Of a stretch of 7,484 nt of DNA, positions 1 to 5,731 are shown piece by piece. The notes under the pieces were generated by a model. The model was not told the origin of the DNA. It searched no databases and saw only the letters and a program-made list of their open reading frames with translations. This stretch comes from Flavobacteriaceae bacterium (lineage in GTDB: Bacteria; Bacteroidota; Bacteroidia; Flavobacteriales; Flavobacteriaceae): NCBI GenBank assembly GCA_016763595.1, contig JAESTN010000365.1, positions 1 to 7,484 on the forward strand, in the 5' to 3' direction. A program made the position numbers and the translations under genes. Position 1 is the stretch's first letter. Every line of letters starts with the position of its first letter.

Positions 1-1
1 A

Positions 2-142
2 AAGGGTAAAGAATTCATTAAAAAACTGTTTTACAATCAAACAGAAATATTAAATAGACAATCATTACCTTTGCAAAAAAATTACAAAAAGAAAGTACAG
101 GAGTATTTTAGTAATTCAAAGGGGAATAAAAAGAATGATTGA
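2..142 (+). CDS. C-terminal end of an upstream gene, probably DUF4175-type protein (partial)
   Basis: An open frame runs in from the left edge and ends with TGA at 140-142, giving 46 visible residues. These are rich in Lys, Asn and Gln and include LPLQKNYKKKVQEYF near the end. The stop overlaps the ybeY start at 135 by eight bases, a coupling typical of genuine neighbouring genes in one operon. From memory, flavobacteria often have a large membrane-anchored DUF4175 protein directly before ybeY-mnmG, and those proteins tend to end in a similar 'LP..YKKKVKEYF' tail. The family call is therefore inference from a short tail plus context. That the frame is coding is fairly likely but not certain, because a 46-codon open frame in AT-rich DNA could arise by chance. 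Confidence 0.6.
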   Translation, partial: KGKEFIKKLFYNQTEILNRQSLPLQKNYKKKVQEYFSNSKGNKKND

Positions 143-551
143 ATTTAATTACGAGACTAATTTTACTTTAAAATACGAATCAAAAATAGCTGATTGGATT
201 CAAAGTTGTATCTTAAAAGAAGGGTTTAAATTAGGTGATATCAATTATATTTTTTGTGATGATACATATTTGCATAAGTTAAATGTTGAGTTTTTGAATC
301 ATGATACACTTACAGATATTATCAGTTTTGATAATACTATGGGTAAATTAATTAGTGGTGATATTTTTATTTCTATTGAAAGAGTTATGGAAAATGCAGC
401 CACCTTTAATGCTTCTTTTGAAGAGGAATTACACAGGGTTATTATTCATGGTGTATTGCACTATTTAGGATATAAAGACAAAAATAAAGAGGACCAATTA
501 ATTATGACAACTAAAGAAAATGATTCTTTATTGATGTTAAATAACTGGTAA
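135..551 (+). CDS. ybeY: Endoribonuclease YbeY (rRNA maturation / ribosome quality control)
   Basis: The product is 138 residues, close to the usual length for this single-domain metalloprotein family. YbeY is a cytoplasmic, metal-dependent endoribonuclease that takes part in 16S rRNA 3' end maturation and late 30S subunit quality control. Two family blocks are visible. The first is LN..FL..D..TD.ISF at about residues 49-65. The second is the metal-binding block HGVLHYLGYKD at 105-115. The canonical motif is H-x3-H-x5-H. Here H105 and H109 are kept but the third ligand position is Asp (D115). I believe Asp is usual in Bacteroidota YbeY, so it need not mean loss of activity. The start overlaps the end of the preceding frame, and mnmG follows after 40 bases, so the three are probably co-transcribed. 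No Shine-Dalgarno site is seen, as expected for the phylum. Confidence 0.95.
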   Translation: MIEFNYETNFTLKYESKIADWIQSCILKEGFKLGDINYIFCDDTYLHKLNVEFLNHDTLTDIISFDNTMGKLISGDIFISIERVMENAATFNASFEEELHRVIIHGVLHYLGYKDKNKEDQLIMTTKENDSLLMLNNW

Positions 552-569
552 TCAAATAAATAAAATAAT

Positions 570-585
570 AGTTTCACGTGAAACA
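570..585. other. parS-like ParB-binding palindrome upstream of mnmG
   Basis: The 16 bases AGTTTCACGTGAAACA differ from the widely conserved parS consensus TGTTTCACGTGAAACA only at the first base. Positions 571-584 form a perfect 14-bp palindrome. parS sites are bound by ParB and cluster near the replication origin, where the ParABS system segregates chromosomes. The site lies in the 40-base gap between ybeY and mnmG, six bases before the mnmG start, so bound ParB could also affect mnmG expression. That ParB binds here is inferred from the sequence match; parA and parB are not in the window. Confidence 0.8.
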
Positions 586-591
586 TAGGGT

Positions 592-2469
592 ATGAGTTTA
601 TTTTCTACAACATATGACGTTATAGTCGTTGGTGGTGGTCACGCTGGAAGTGAAGCCGCAGCAGCAAGTGCAAACATGGGGGCGCACACATTACTAATTA
701 CAATGAGTTTACAAAATATTGCTCAAATGAGTTGCAATCCCGCTATGGGTGGAATTGCAAAAGGGCAAATTGTGCGTGAGATTGACGCTTTAGGTGGTTA
801 TAGCGCTATTGTTACCGATAAGACCGCTATCCAGTTTAAGATGCTAAATAAATCTAAAGGACCTGCTATGTGGAGTCCTAGGGCTCAGTCTGACAGAATG
901 CGTTTTGCTGAAGAATGGAGAAATATGTTAGAAAAAACTGATAATTTAGATTTCTATCAAGATTCTGTGAATGGTTTGTTGTTTGATGGTGATACAATTG
1001 TTGGTGTAAAAACGGCTTTGGGTTTAGAGATAAAAGCTAGGTCAGTAATAGTAACAGCAGGTACTTTTTTAAATGGGCTGATTCACATTGGTGAAAAAAC
1101 TTTCGGTGGAGGTAGAGCAGGAGAAAGTGCATCAACAGGGATTACAGAAGATTTAGTGGCTAAAGGTTTTGAATCAGGTAGAATGAAAACAGGAACACCT
1201 CCAAGAGTTGATGCTCGTTCTTTAGATTTCTCTAAGATGACTGAACAACCAGGTGATGAGAATCCACAAAAATTTTCATATTCACCAGAAACAAAACCAT
1301 TGACAAAACAGCGTTCTTGTTATTTGACATATACAAACCCTGAGGTGCATGAATTGTTGAGGGAGGGCTTTGATAGGTCGCCTATGTTTAATGGGAGAAT
1401 ACAATCTGTTGGGCCAAGATATTGTCCTTCTGTAGAGGATAAGATTGATCGTTTTGCTTCAAAAGAAAGACACCAGATGTTTATTGAGCCTGAGGGGTGG
1501 AACACTGTAGAGATTTATGTAAATGGTTTTTCTACTTCTTTACCTGAAGATGTCCAAGATAAAGCGATTCGTTCTGTTGAGGGTTTTGAAAATGTAAAGT
1601 TTTTAAGATATGGTTATGCAATAGAGTATGATTATTTTCCTCCAACTCAATTGAGACATACATTGGAAACAAAAATGATTAAAGGGTTGTATTTTGCTGG
1701 TCAAATTAATGGTACGACAGGATATGAAGAGGCGGCTTCTCAAGGATTAATGGCGGGAATTAATGCTGCTTTAAAAATCCAAAAGAAAGACCCGTTTATC
1801 CTAAAAAGAAATGAAGCGTATATTGGAGTTTTGATCGATGACTTAATTACAAAAGGAACTGATGAGCCGTACAGAATGTTTACATCTAGGGCCGAATATA
1901 GGACGTTGTTAAGACAAGACAATGCCGATCTAAGATTAACGCCAAGGTCTTTTGAAATAGGTTTAGCGTCTATAGACCGAATGGATCGAGTGATTCAGAA
2001 GAAAGAAAAAACAGCTTTGCTATTAGATTTTTTAACGAAGTTTAGTGTAAAGAAAGAAGTAATAAACCCCATTTTAGAAAGGAAAGATTTAGCCCTTGTT
2101 TCTCAATCAATGAAGCTTTTTAAAATAGCAACAAGACCTCAGTTAAATTTTGATGACTTAATGGCAATACCAGAGTTAAAGGCTTTTGTTTCGGAAAACA
2201 ATATGGATGCAGAGATTATTGAACAAGCAGAGATTCAATTGAAATATTCTGGTTATATTGAAAAAGAAAAGAACAATGCAGATAAGTTGAACCGTTTAGA
2301 AAACGTTTCTATTCCTTCCAGTTTTGATTATAATAAGGTTCAATCGATCTCATTCGAAGCGAGAGAAAAATTAAATAAGATTAAACCAATATCTATTTCG
2401 CAAGCAAGTAGAATAAGTGGTGTGACACCAAGTGATATTTCTGTCTTATTGGTTTATATGGGAAGATAA
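592..2469 (+). CDS. mnmG: tRNA uridine-5-carboxymethylaminomethyl(34) synthesis enzyme MnmG
   Basis: The product is 625 residues, full length for the family. MnmG (GidA) is an FAD-dependent cytoplasmic enzyme. With the GTPase MnmE it installs the carboxymethylaminomethyl group on C5 of wobble uridine 34 in certain tRNAs, using methylene-tetrahydrofolate and NADH. Visible landmarks are the N-terminal FAD-binding Rossmann loop GGGHAGSEAA at about residues 14-23, SCNPAMGG with Cys48, the family signature GPRYCPSVEDKI with Cys278, and AGQINGTTGYEEAASQG from residue 369. Cys48 and Cys278 correspond to the two conserved catalytic cysteines of E. coli MnmG. The C-terminal helical domain that contacts MnmE and tRNA is present and ends in ISGVTPSDISVLLVYMGR. 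The gene is intact with no frameshift, and parS-like palindromes lie on both sides of it. Confidence 0.98.
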   Translation: MSLFSTTYDVIVVGGGHAGSEAAAASANMGAHTLLITMSLQNIAQMSCNPAMGGIAKGQIVREIDALGGYSAIVTDKTAIQFKMLNKSKGPAMWSPRAQSDRMRFAEEWRNMLEKTDNLDFYQDSVNGLLFDGDTIVGVKTALGLEIKARSVIVTAGTFLNGLIHIGEKTFGGGRAGESASTGITEDLVAKGFESGRMKTGTPPRVDARSLDFSKMTEQPGDENPQKFSYSPETKPLTKQRSCYLTYTNPEVHELLREGFDRSPMFNGRIQSVGPRYCPSVEDKIDRFASKERHQMFIEPEGWNTVEIYVNGFSTSLPEDVQDKAIRSVEGFENVKFLRYGYAIEYDYFPPTQLRHTLETKMIKGLYFAGQINGTTGYEEAASQGLMAGINAALKIQKKDPFILKRNEAYIGVLIDDLITKGTDEPYRMFTSRAEYRTLLRQDNADLRLTPRSFEIGLASIDRMDRVIQKKEKTALLLDFLTKFSVKKEVINPILERKDLALVSQSMKLFKIATRPQLNFDDLMAIPELKAFVSENNMDAEIIEQAEIQLKYSGYIEKEKNNADKLNRLENVSIPSSFDYNKVQSISFEAREKLNKIKPISISQASRISGVTPSDISVLLVYMGR

Positions 2470-2476
2470 ACATGAA

Positions 2477-2492
2477 CGTTCCATGTGGAACA
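2477..2492. other. Second parS-like site downstream of mnmG (degenerate)
   Basis: The bases CGTTCCATGTGGAACA match the parS variant TGTTCCACGTGGAACA at 14 of 16 positions. The differences are the first base and one central C to T change. The two 6-bp arms, GTTCCA and TGGAAC, are perfectly complementary. The site sits seven bases after the mnmG stop and before the preferred methyltransferase start. Its similarity in position and form to the palindrome before mnmG supports a pair of ParB sites flanking the gene. The central mismatch makes strong ParB binding less certain than at the first site. Confidence 0.55.
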
Positions 2493-2512
2493 TAATATTT
2501 TTTGCTACTAAA

Positions 2513-3370
2513 ATGAAAAAAGAGAAAGACCTTTATAAAGAGTTAGTCCCTTTAATGAGTTGTATTGATTATACAGTTTCTAAAGAGTCATATGAGTTGT
2601 TAATGAATCCAATGTATCACATGATGGTAACACTACCCGTACCTTCTGATTTGGAAAATTATTACAAAAGCGAAGATTATATTTCACATACAAACGCTAG
2701 TAAAAGCATTTTTGATAAATTGTATCAAGGTGTTAGAAAATACACATTACAGAAAAAATTAGTATTAATAAATTCTTTTAATTCGTCAGATAAAAAACTG
2801 CTAGACATTGGTTCTGGAACAGGAGATTTTTTATCAACATGTAAGAATAAGGGATGGAATGTTTTTGGGGTAGAACCAAGTAAGGAAGCAAGAAAAATTT
2901 CTGAAAACAAAGATGTAAAAGCAGTAACTGATTTGTCTTTATTAAAAGAAGATAATTTTGATGTGATAACTTTATGGCATGTATTAGAACATGTTGAAAA
3001 CTTATTAGAATATATTGAAATACTGAAGTCAAAATTAAAACCAAAAGGAGTTTTAATAATTGCAGTCCCAAACTATAATAGTTTTGATGCAAATTACTAC
3101 AAAGAATATTGGGCGGCTTTTGATGTACCTAGGCACCTTTGGCATTTTTCTCAAGAATCTATAAAAAAATTATTTTCTCAAGTTTATATGAAGGTTGATA
3201 AAACGATCCCAATGAAATTTGATTCGTATTATGTTTCAATGCTAAGTGAAAAATATAAGTCAGGAAGAAATAAATTTTTGAAAGCATTCTATATTGGTTT
3301 CCTTTCAAATTTAAAGGCAAAATCTACTTCTGAGTATTCATCTCTCATTTATGTGATTAAAAACACTTAA
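2513..3370 (+). CDS. Class I SAM-dependent methyltransferase (Methyltransf_23-like), substrate unknown
   Basis: The product is 285 residues from the preferred ATG at 2513. The SAM-binding motif I, LLDIGSGTGDF, is at about residues 96-106, and the later DVITLWHVLEHVENLL block is at about 151-166. The latter is typical of the UbiG/Methyltransf_23 branch of class I methyltransferases. The N-terminal segment (YYKSEDYISHT followed by a basic helix) resembles flavobacterial proteins often encoded next to mnmG; this is recalled, not searched. A longer frame opens at 2432, but it overlaps the mnmG end by 38 bases and translates the parS-like palindrome, so 2513 is preferred; 2555 is also possible. 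The substrate cannot be told from sequence. Position suggests co-transcription with ybeY and mnmG. The gene converges with the - strand DoxX gene downstream. Confidence 0.88.
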   Translation: MKKEKDLYKELVPLMSCIDYTVSKESYELLMNPMYHMMVTLPVPSDLENYYKSEDYISHTNASKSIFDKLYQGVRKYTLQKKLVLINSFNSSDKKLLDIGSGTGDFLSTCKNKGWNVFGVEPSKEARKISENKDVKAVTDLSLLKEDNFDVITLWHVLEHVENLLEYIEILKSKLKPKGVLIIAVPNYNSFDANYYKEYWAAFDVPRHLWHFSQESIKKLFSQVYMKVDKTIPMKFDSYYVSMLSEKYKSGRNKFLKAFYIGFLSNLKAKSTSEYSSLIYVIKNT

Positions 3371-3525
3371 AAACTCATTTAAAAAGGCGCTAATTCAAAA
3401 ACTAGCGCACGAACAAGGTTTTACAGAAGAGTTCTCCAAGAGCTCTTAAAAAGCGTTATTTAAAGCCTTTCGAATAGGTGTTCTTTATTTGAAAGCAATA
3501 AAACAATAAATAATACTTATACTTC
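3371..3525. other. Convergent intergenic region without a supported gene
   Basis: These 155 bases separate the ends of two converging genes. They hold the - strand terminator hairpin at 3381-3408 and a weaker inverted repeat (AAGAG at 3427-3431 with CTCTT at 3443-3447, the latter inside the 10-bp palindrome AAGAGCTCTT at 3438-3447). Only very short open frames are present, none with a convincing start, so no gene is called. Confidence 0.6.
3381..3408 (-). terminator. Putative intrinsic terminator for the DoxX-family gene
   Basis: GCGCTA at 3387-3392 pairs with TAGCGC at 3403-3408 across a 10-base loop. Read on the - strand, the hairpin is followed closely by a run of five T (AAAAA at 3381-3385 on the + strand), the layout of a rho-independent terminator. 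It lies about 117 bases past the DoxX stop. There is no T tract on the + side, so it is a poorer fit for ending the methyltransferase transcript, although the hairpin could still protect that 3' end. Confidence 0.55.
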
Positions 3526-3924
3526 TTATTTACTTAATAGATAAACACCAAAAATTGTTGTTACAAAATAGACTGCTAATGTCATTGCGCCGGCATAATC
3601 TTTTGCTAGTCTCTGACCAATTAATAAAAAGATTAAAGTAATTGCAGATAATTCTACTCCTAAAAGGGCATATGTTTTGGTTCCGTCAGATACTAATTGA
3701 TACATACCAAAAAGCATAAAGGCACTTGCAAGAATTTCTACTATTAAAATTATGGCTAATAATAAAGGAACGGTGTTTTTTAGAGGAGAATTAGAAAAGT
3801 GACCTTTTATAAAAGATAAATTCCCTTTCCAATCGGTGATTTTATCTACACCGGATTGTAAAAAGGTTACAATTAAAAATAATAAGACTAGTATTTCTGT
3901 TGGGTAATTTTTTAATAGTTCCAT
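3526..3924 (-). CDS. DoxX-family integral membrane protein
   Basis: The product is 132 residues and almost wholly hydrophobic. Four likely membrane helices lie at about residues 8-24, 51-74, 84-103 and 111-130, the layout of the small DoxX family in the inner membrane. Supporting signatures are the polar stretch after helix 1, SGVDKITDWKGNL with GHFSNSPLK (about 24-49), and GQRLAKDYAGA between helices 3 and 4 (about 103-113). DoxX-family proteins have been linked to quinone or terminal-oxidase functions and oxidative stress in some organisms, but the reaction of this subgroup is unknown, so no specific role is assigned. The gene has its own promoter match upstream and appears monocistronic, lying between two - strand terminators. 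Confidence 0.88.
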   Translation of the reverse strand: MELLKNYPTEILVLLFLIVTFLQSGVDKITDWKGNLSFIKGHFSNSPLKNTVPLLLAIILIVEILASAFMLFGMYQLVSDGTKTYALLGVELSAITLIFLLIGQRLAKDYAGAMTLAVYFVTTIFGVYLLSK

Positions 3925-3944
3925 AAGTGAATTAGATATTTTAA

Positions 3945-3978
3945 CAAAACTAATAAAAAGAAAGATGCGAGCAACAAA
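3945..3978 (-). promoter_or_regulatory. Bacteroidota-type housekeeping promoter for the DoxX gene
   Basis: Read on the - strand, TAGTTTTG (3952 to 3945) fits the Bacteroidota -7 element TAnnTTTG exactly. A TTTG lies 22 bases further upstream (3978 to 3975), in the range for the -33 element. Transcription would begin just before the ATG at 3924, giving a 5' leader of about 10-20 bases, as is common in this phylum. The upstream element falls inside the loop of the terminator hairpin of the preceding gene. Confidence 0.6.
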
Positions 3979-3995
3979 TAATTAACTCGCATCTT
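3951..3995 (-). terminator. Intrinsic terminator of the repeat-lipoprotein gene
   Basis: AAGATGCGAG at 3962-3971 and CTCGCATCTT at 3986-3995 form a perfect 10-bp stem with a 14-base loop. On the - strand the stem is followed by TCTTTTTATTA, a U-rich tail. It lies about 55 bases past the lipoprotein stop codon (4050-4052). Stem length and tail make this the clearest terminator in the window, and its direction isolates the lipoprotein gene from the DoxX gene. Confidence 0.82.
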
Positions 3996-4049
3996 ATCAA
4001 ATAACCAAACCAACTTATAATGAATTTCTTTTTCAATAGCTTTTAATTA

Positions 4050-5048
4050 TTACCTCCCACACAAAGCGTCTAATTCTTCTTGGCTATTGATTACAATTGT
4101 TTCCCCATTTTTTATAATTGATAAAGGAAATACATATACTGGTCTAACCCCTTTGTCTAAGTTTTTATGATATTCTTTTAGTGCATCTTGATCTGCTATT
4201 TCTTGAGTAGTTCCATCACTTAATGTTACCGATATTGGATAAACAAATTCAGGTCTTTTTCCTCTTTTAGGTTTTTTAATCAATGCATCAAATTCTTCTT
4301 GCGTGTTTATTACAATTGTTTCACCGTTTTTTTCAACTGAAATAGGAAAAACAAATACAGGTTTAACACCATCTGCCAATGTATCTAAATACGCTTTAAA
4401 TTCGTCTTTATCAGCAATTTCCTGGGTGCTTCCATCTTCTAAAACAATAGATAAAGGAAATACTAAATGTGGTCTTCTTCCTTTTGCAGGCTTGCCCATA
4501 ACGGCTTTTAATTCATTTTCATCAGATACTTCTATTGTTGATCCATTTATTAATACAGATAAAGGAAAAACAAATACTGGTTTTATACCTTCATCTAAAG
4601 AGTCTAAATAGGCTCTTAGAGCTTCTTTATCTGCAATTTCTAGTGGACTACCATCTTCTAATTCAACAGAAATGGGAAAAATAAATTCAGGTCTTTTTCT
4701 TCCTCTATTTTTTTTAATCAACTCTTTTAATTGTTTCATATCGTTAATAGTAATAACTTCTCCGTCAACAGTTATATCGAACGGAAAATTTATTCGAGGT
4801 CTTTGAGTTGCCTCGGCATAATCTTCCATATCAAAATCGTTGTTAATAGTTGTAGTCGTTGAACTATTTGTTACTGCTGTAACAGGGTAATTTACAATTA
4901 CAGATTCTACCAGACTCAATACCTCTTCTTTATTAAGAGTGGTTTCTGCTTCAAATAGTGCTACATCTTCAGTAGTAGACTCTTGACAAGAAATCATAGA
5001 ACTTACTATTATTGTTAGGGCAATTAATCTTTTTGCGAATACTTTCAT
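4050..5048 (-). CDS. Repeat-rich predicted lipoprotein, function unknown
   Basis: The product is 332 residues. The N-terminus is a lipoprotein signal: basic start, hydrophobic core at about 8-19, then MISC with Cys21 as the probable lipidated residue. A polar Thr/Ser/Asn-rich stretch (about 57-72) leads into seven clear repeats plus one degenerate copy. Each is marked by [FY]P followed by a strand, an acidic or Asn-Gly turn, a second strand and a helix-like segment. The [FY]P prolines are at 55, 89, 125, 162, 198, 235, 271 and 308, so the spacing alternates between 36 and 37 in the intact copies. Two subtypes alternate: A has NGETIVIN-like turns and basic linkers such as KKPKRGKRP; B has DGSTQEIAD-like turns and acidic YLDSLDEG-like helices. 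The last copy is truncated and ends LCGR. I do not recognise a named family. A motif shared with fecR lies just upstream, suggesting control by the neighbouring ECF sigma factor. It is probably outer-membrane anchored, as most Bacteroidota lipoproteins are; surface exposure is inferred. Confidence 0.85.
   Translation of the reverse strand: MKVFAKRLIALTIIVSSMISCQESTTEDVALFEAETTLNKEEVLSLVESVIVNYPVTAVTNSSTTTTINNDFDMEDYAEATQRPRINFPFDITVDGEVITINDMKQLKELIKKNRGRKRPEFIFPISVELEDGSPLEIADKEALRAYLDSLDEGIKPVFVFPLSVLINGSTIEVSDENELKAVMGKPAKGRRPHLVFPLSIVLEDGSTQEIADKDEFKAYLDTLADGVKPVFVFPISVEKNGETIVINTQEEFDALIKKPKRGKRPEFVYPISVTLSDGTTQEIADQDALKEYHKNLDKGVRPVYVFPLSIIKNGETIVINSQEELDALCGR
4053..4889 (-). repeat. 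In-gene tandem repeats, about 109 bp per unit, 219-bp higher-order period
   Basis: The coding repeats of the lipoprotein are also visible in DNA. For example, ACAATTGT recurs at 4093-4100 and 4312-4319, exactly 219 bases apart, within longer similar blocks (4093-4150 and 4312-4369), and a third related block lies about 219 bases further on. The 219-bp period is one A+B pair (73 codons). Copies are diverged, not identical, so they are old duplications, not a recent slippage array. Confidence 0.85.
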
Positions 5049-5075
5049 GACATATTATTTTTTAATGTTCACTAA

Positions 5076-5104
5076 TAAAACAGGCAATTAAAAGAATACC
5101 CTAC
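5076..5104 (-). promoter_or_regulatory. Candidate ECF-sigma promoter of the lipoprotein gene
   Basis: Read on the - strand, GTAGGGTAT (5104 to 5096), a 12-base spacer and CTGTTTTA (5083 to 5076) precede the lipoprotein ATG by 27 bases. The same two blocks with the same spacing occur before fecR (GTAGGGTAT, 12 bases, CTGTTATA). Sixteen of the 17 block positions are identical while the spacers differ, which is what a two-block promoter recognised by one alternative sigma factor should look like. That the adjacent ECF sigma factor is the one using it is inference. Confidence 0.7.
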
Positions 5105-5134
5105 CAAAAAAACTAAAAAAATAAAAAATTCTTC

Positions 5135-5142
5135 TATTTTTG
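5135..5142 (+). promoter_or_regulatory. Possible housekeeping -7 element for the ECF sigma gene
   Basis: TATTTTTG fits TAnnTTTG exactly and would start transcription a few bases before the ATG at 5161. No TTG is seen at the expected -33 position (the DNA there is almost all A with a few T and C), so the promoter is only half supported. The GTAGGGTAT motif is absent here, which argues against simple auto-control of the sigma gene. Confidence 0.35.
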
Positions 5143-5160
5143 AGGAATAATAAGGGTTTC

Positions 5161-5670
5161 ATGTCAGAAAAAAAATCAGTTTGTGAGTCTAGTGTATTTG
5201 AAGAATTGTATTCAGAACACTCTAAATCGCTATATAATTTTGCTTTTTATAAATCGGGAAACTCAGCACAATCTGAAGATTTAGTTCAAGAAGCATTTAT
5301 TAAAATGTGGAACAATTGCGCTAAAGTTATATTCGAAAAAGCAAAATCTTTTCTATTTACAGTAACTAACAATCTTTTTTTAAATCAAGTTGCACACAAA
5401 AAAGTGGTGTTGAACTATAATTTAATTGGAGGAAAAGAGTCCACAAATGAAAGTCCAGAGTTTTTAATGGAAGAAAAAGAATTTATGGATCTCCTTCAAA
5501 ATGCCATTGGGGATTTAAAAGAAGGACAAAGGGAAGTGTTTTTATTAAATAGAATAGACAAAAAAACATATAAAGAAATAGCAGAAATGCTTTCTATCTC
5601 TGTAAAAGCCGTTGAAAAAAGAATGCATTTAGCATTAAAACAACTTAGAGAAAAGGTTGGAAATATATAA
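5161..5670 (+). CDS. ECF-type RNA polymerase sigma factor (sigma-70 family, Bacteroidota FecI-like)
   Basis: The product is 169 residues from the ATG at 5161, typical for ECF sigma factors, which have only regions 2 and 4. Region 2 spans about residues 12-78 and includes EDLVQEAFIKMW (39-50), which binds core polymerase and the -10 DNA. Region 4 spans about 106-163, with the helix-turn-helix TYKEIAEMLSISVKAVEKRMHLALKQLR (136-163) that reads the -35 DNA. A TTG at 5140 would add seven residues but overlaps the candidate promoter, so the ATG is preferred. fecR and a TonB-dependent receptor follow, the arrangement of a surface-signalling sigma factor held by FecR until the receptor reports its ligand. 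The repeat-lipoprotein gene is divergent, with 112 bases between the two starts. The cognate promoter motif is proposed to lie before fecR and before the lipoprotein gene. Confidence 0.93.
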   Translation: MSEKKSVCESSVFEELYSEHSKSLYNFAFYKSGNSAQSEDLVQEAFIKMWNNCAKVIFEKAKSFLFTVTNNLFLNQVAHKKVVLNYNLIGGKESTNESPEFLMEEKEFMDLLQNAIGDLKEGQREVFLLNRIDKKTYKEIAEMLSISVKAVEKRMHLALKQLREKVGNI

Positions 5671-5684
5671 CTTAATATAAAAAA

Positions 5685-5713
5685 GTAGGGTATATGGCAA
5701 TCAGGCTGTTATA
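5685..5713 (+). promoter_or_regulatory. Candidate ECF-sigma promoter of fecR and the receptor
   Basis: GTAGGGTAT (5685-5693), a 12-base spacer and CTGTTATA (5706-5713) lie in the 61-base gap between the sigma gene and fecR, ending 18 bases before the fecR ATG. The twin motif before the divergent lipoprotein gene is on the opposite strand with identical spacing. A promoter here would let the sigma factor raise its anti-sigma factor and receptor without raising itself. The role is inferred from motif conservation and position. Confidence 0.72.
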
Positions 5714-5731
5714 CTTACAAAGGAATAAAAA

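Noticed and set aside
586..593. TAGGGTAT just before and into the mnmG start, resembling the first block of the ECF motif
   Set aside because: It overlaps the start codon, lacks the leading G, and no CTGTT block follows at the right distance upstream of the gene, so it cannot act as the mnmG promoter.
2778..3092. A 104-codon open frame on the - strand inside the methyltransferase gene
   Set aside because: It lies wholly opposite a well-supported gene, is a Leu/Gln-rich low-complexity translation of AT-rich antisense DNA, and shows no domain.
3371..3525. Short open frames in the convergent gap, considered as a small gene or remnant
   Set aside because: None has a clear start, useful length or recognisable similarity, and the region is better explained by terminator hairpins.
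4303..4611. A 102-codon open frame on the + strand opposite the lipoprotein repeats
   Set aside because: Its apparent repeat pattern is only the antisense of the lipoprotein repeats; the - strand frame has the lipoprotein signal, terminator and promoter.
4053..4889. Regularly spaced repeats considered as a CRISPR array
   Set aside because: The period is about 109/219 bases, the copies are diverged, the frame stays open throughout, and there are no short identical repeats with unique spacers.
5140..5160. TTG start giving a seven-residue longer sigma factor
   Set aside because: The TTG is part of a perfect TAnnTTTG element, and the ATG at 5161 gives a normal N-terminus.
5150..5160. AAGGGTTTC before the sigma ATG, considered as a third ECF promoter block
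   Set aside because: It differs from GTAGGGTAT at several bases, abuts the start codon and has no second block before the gene.
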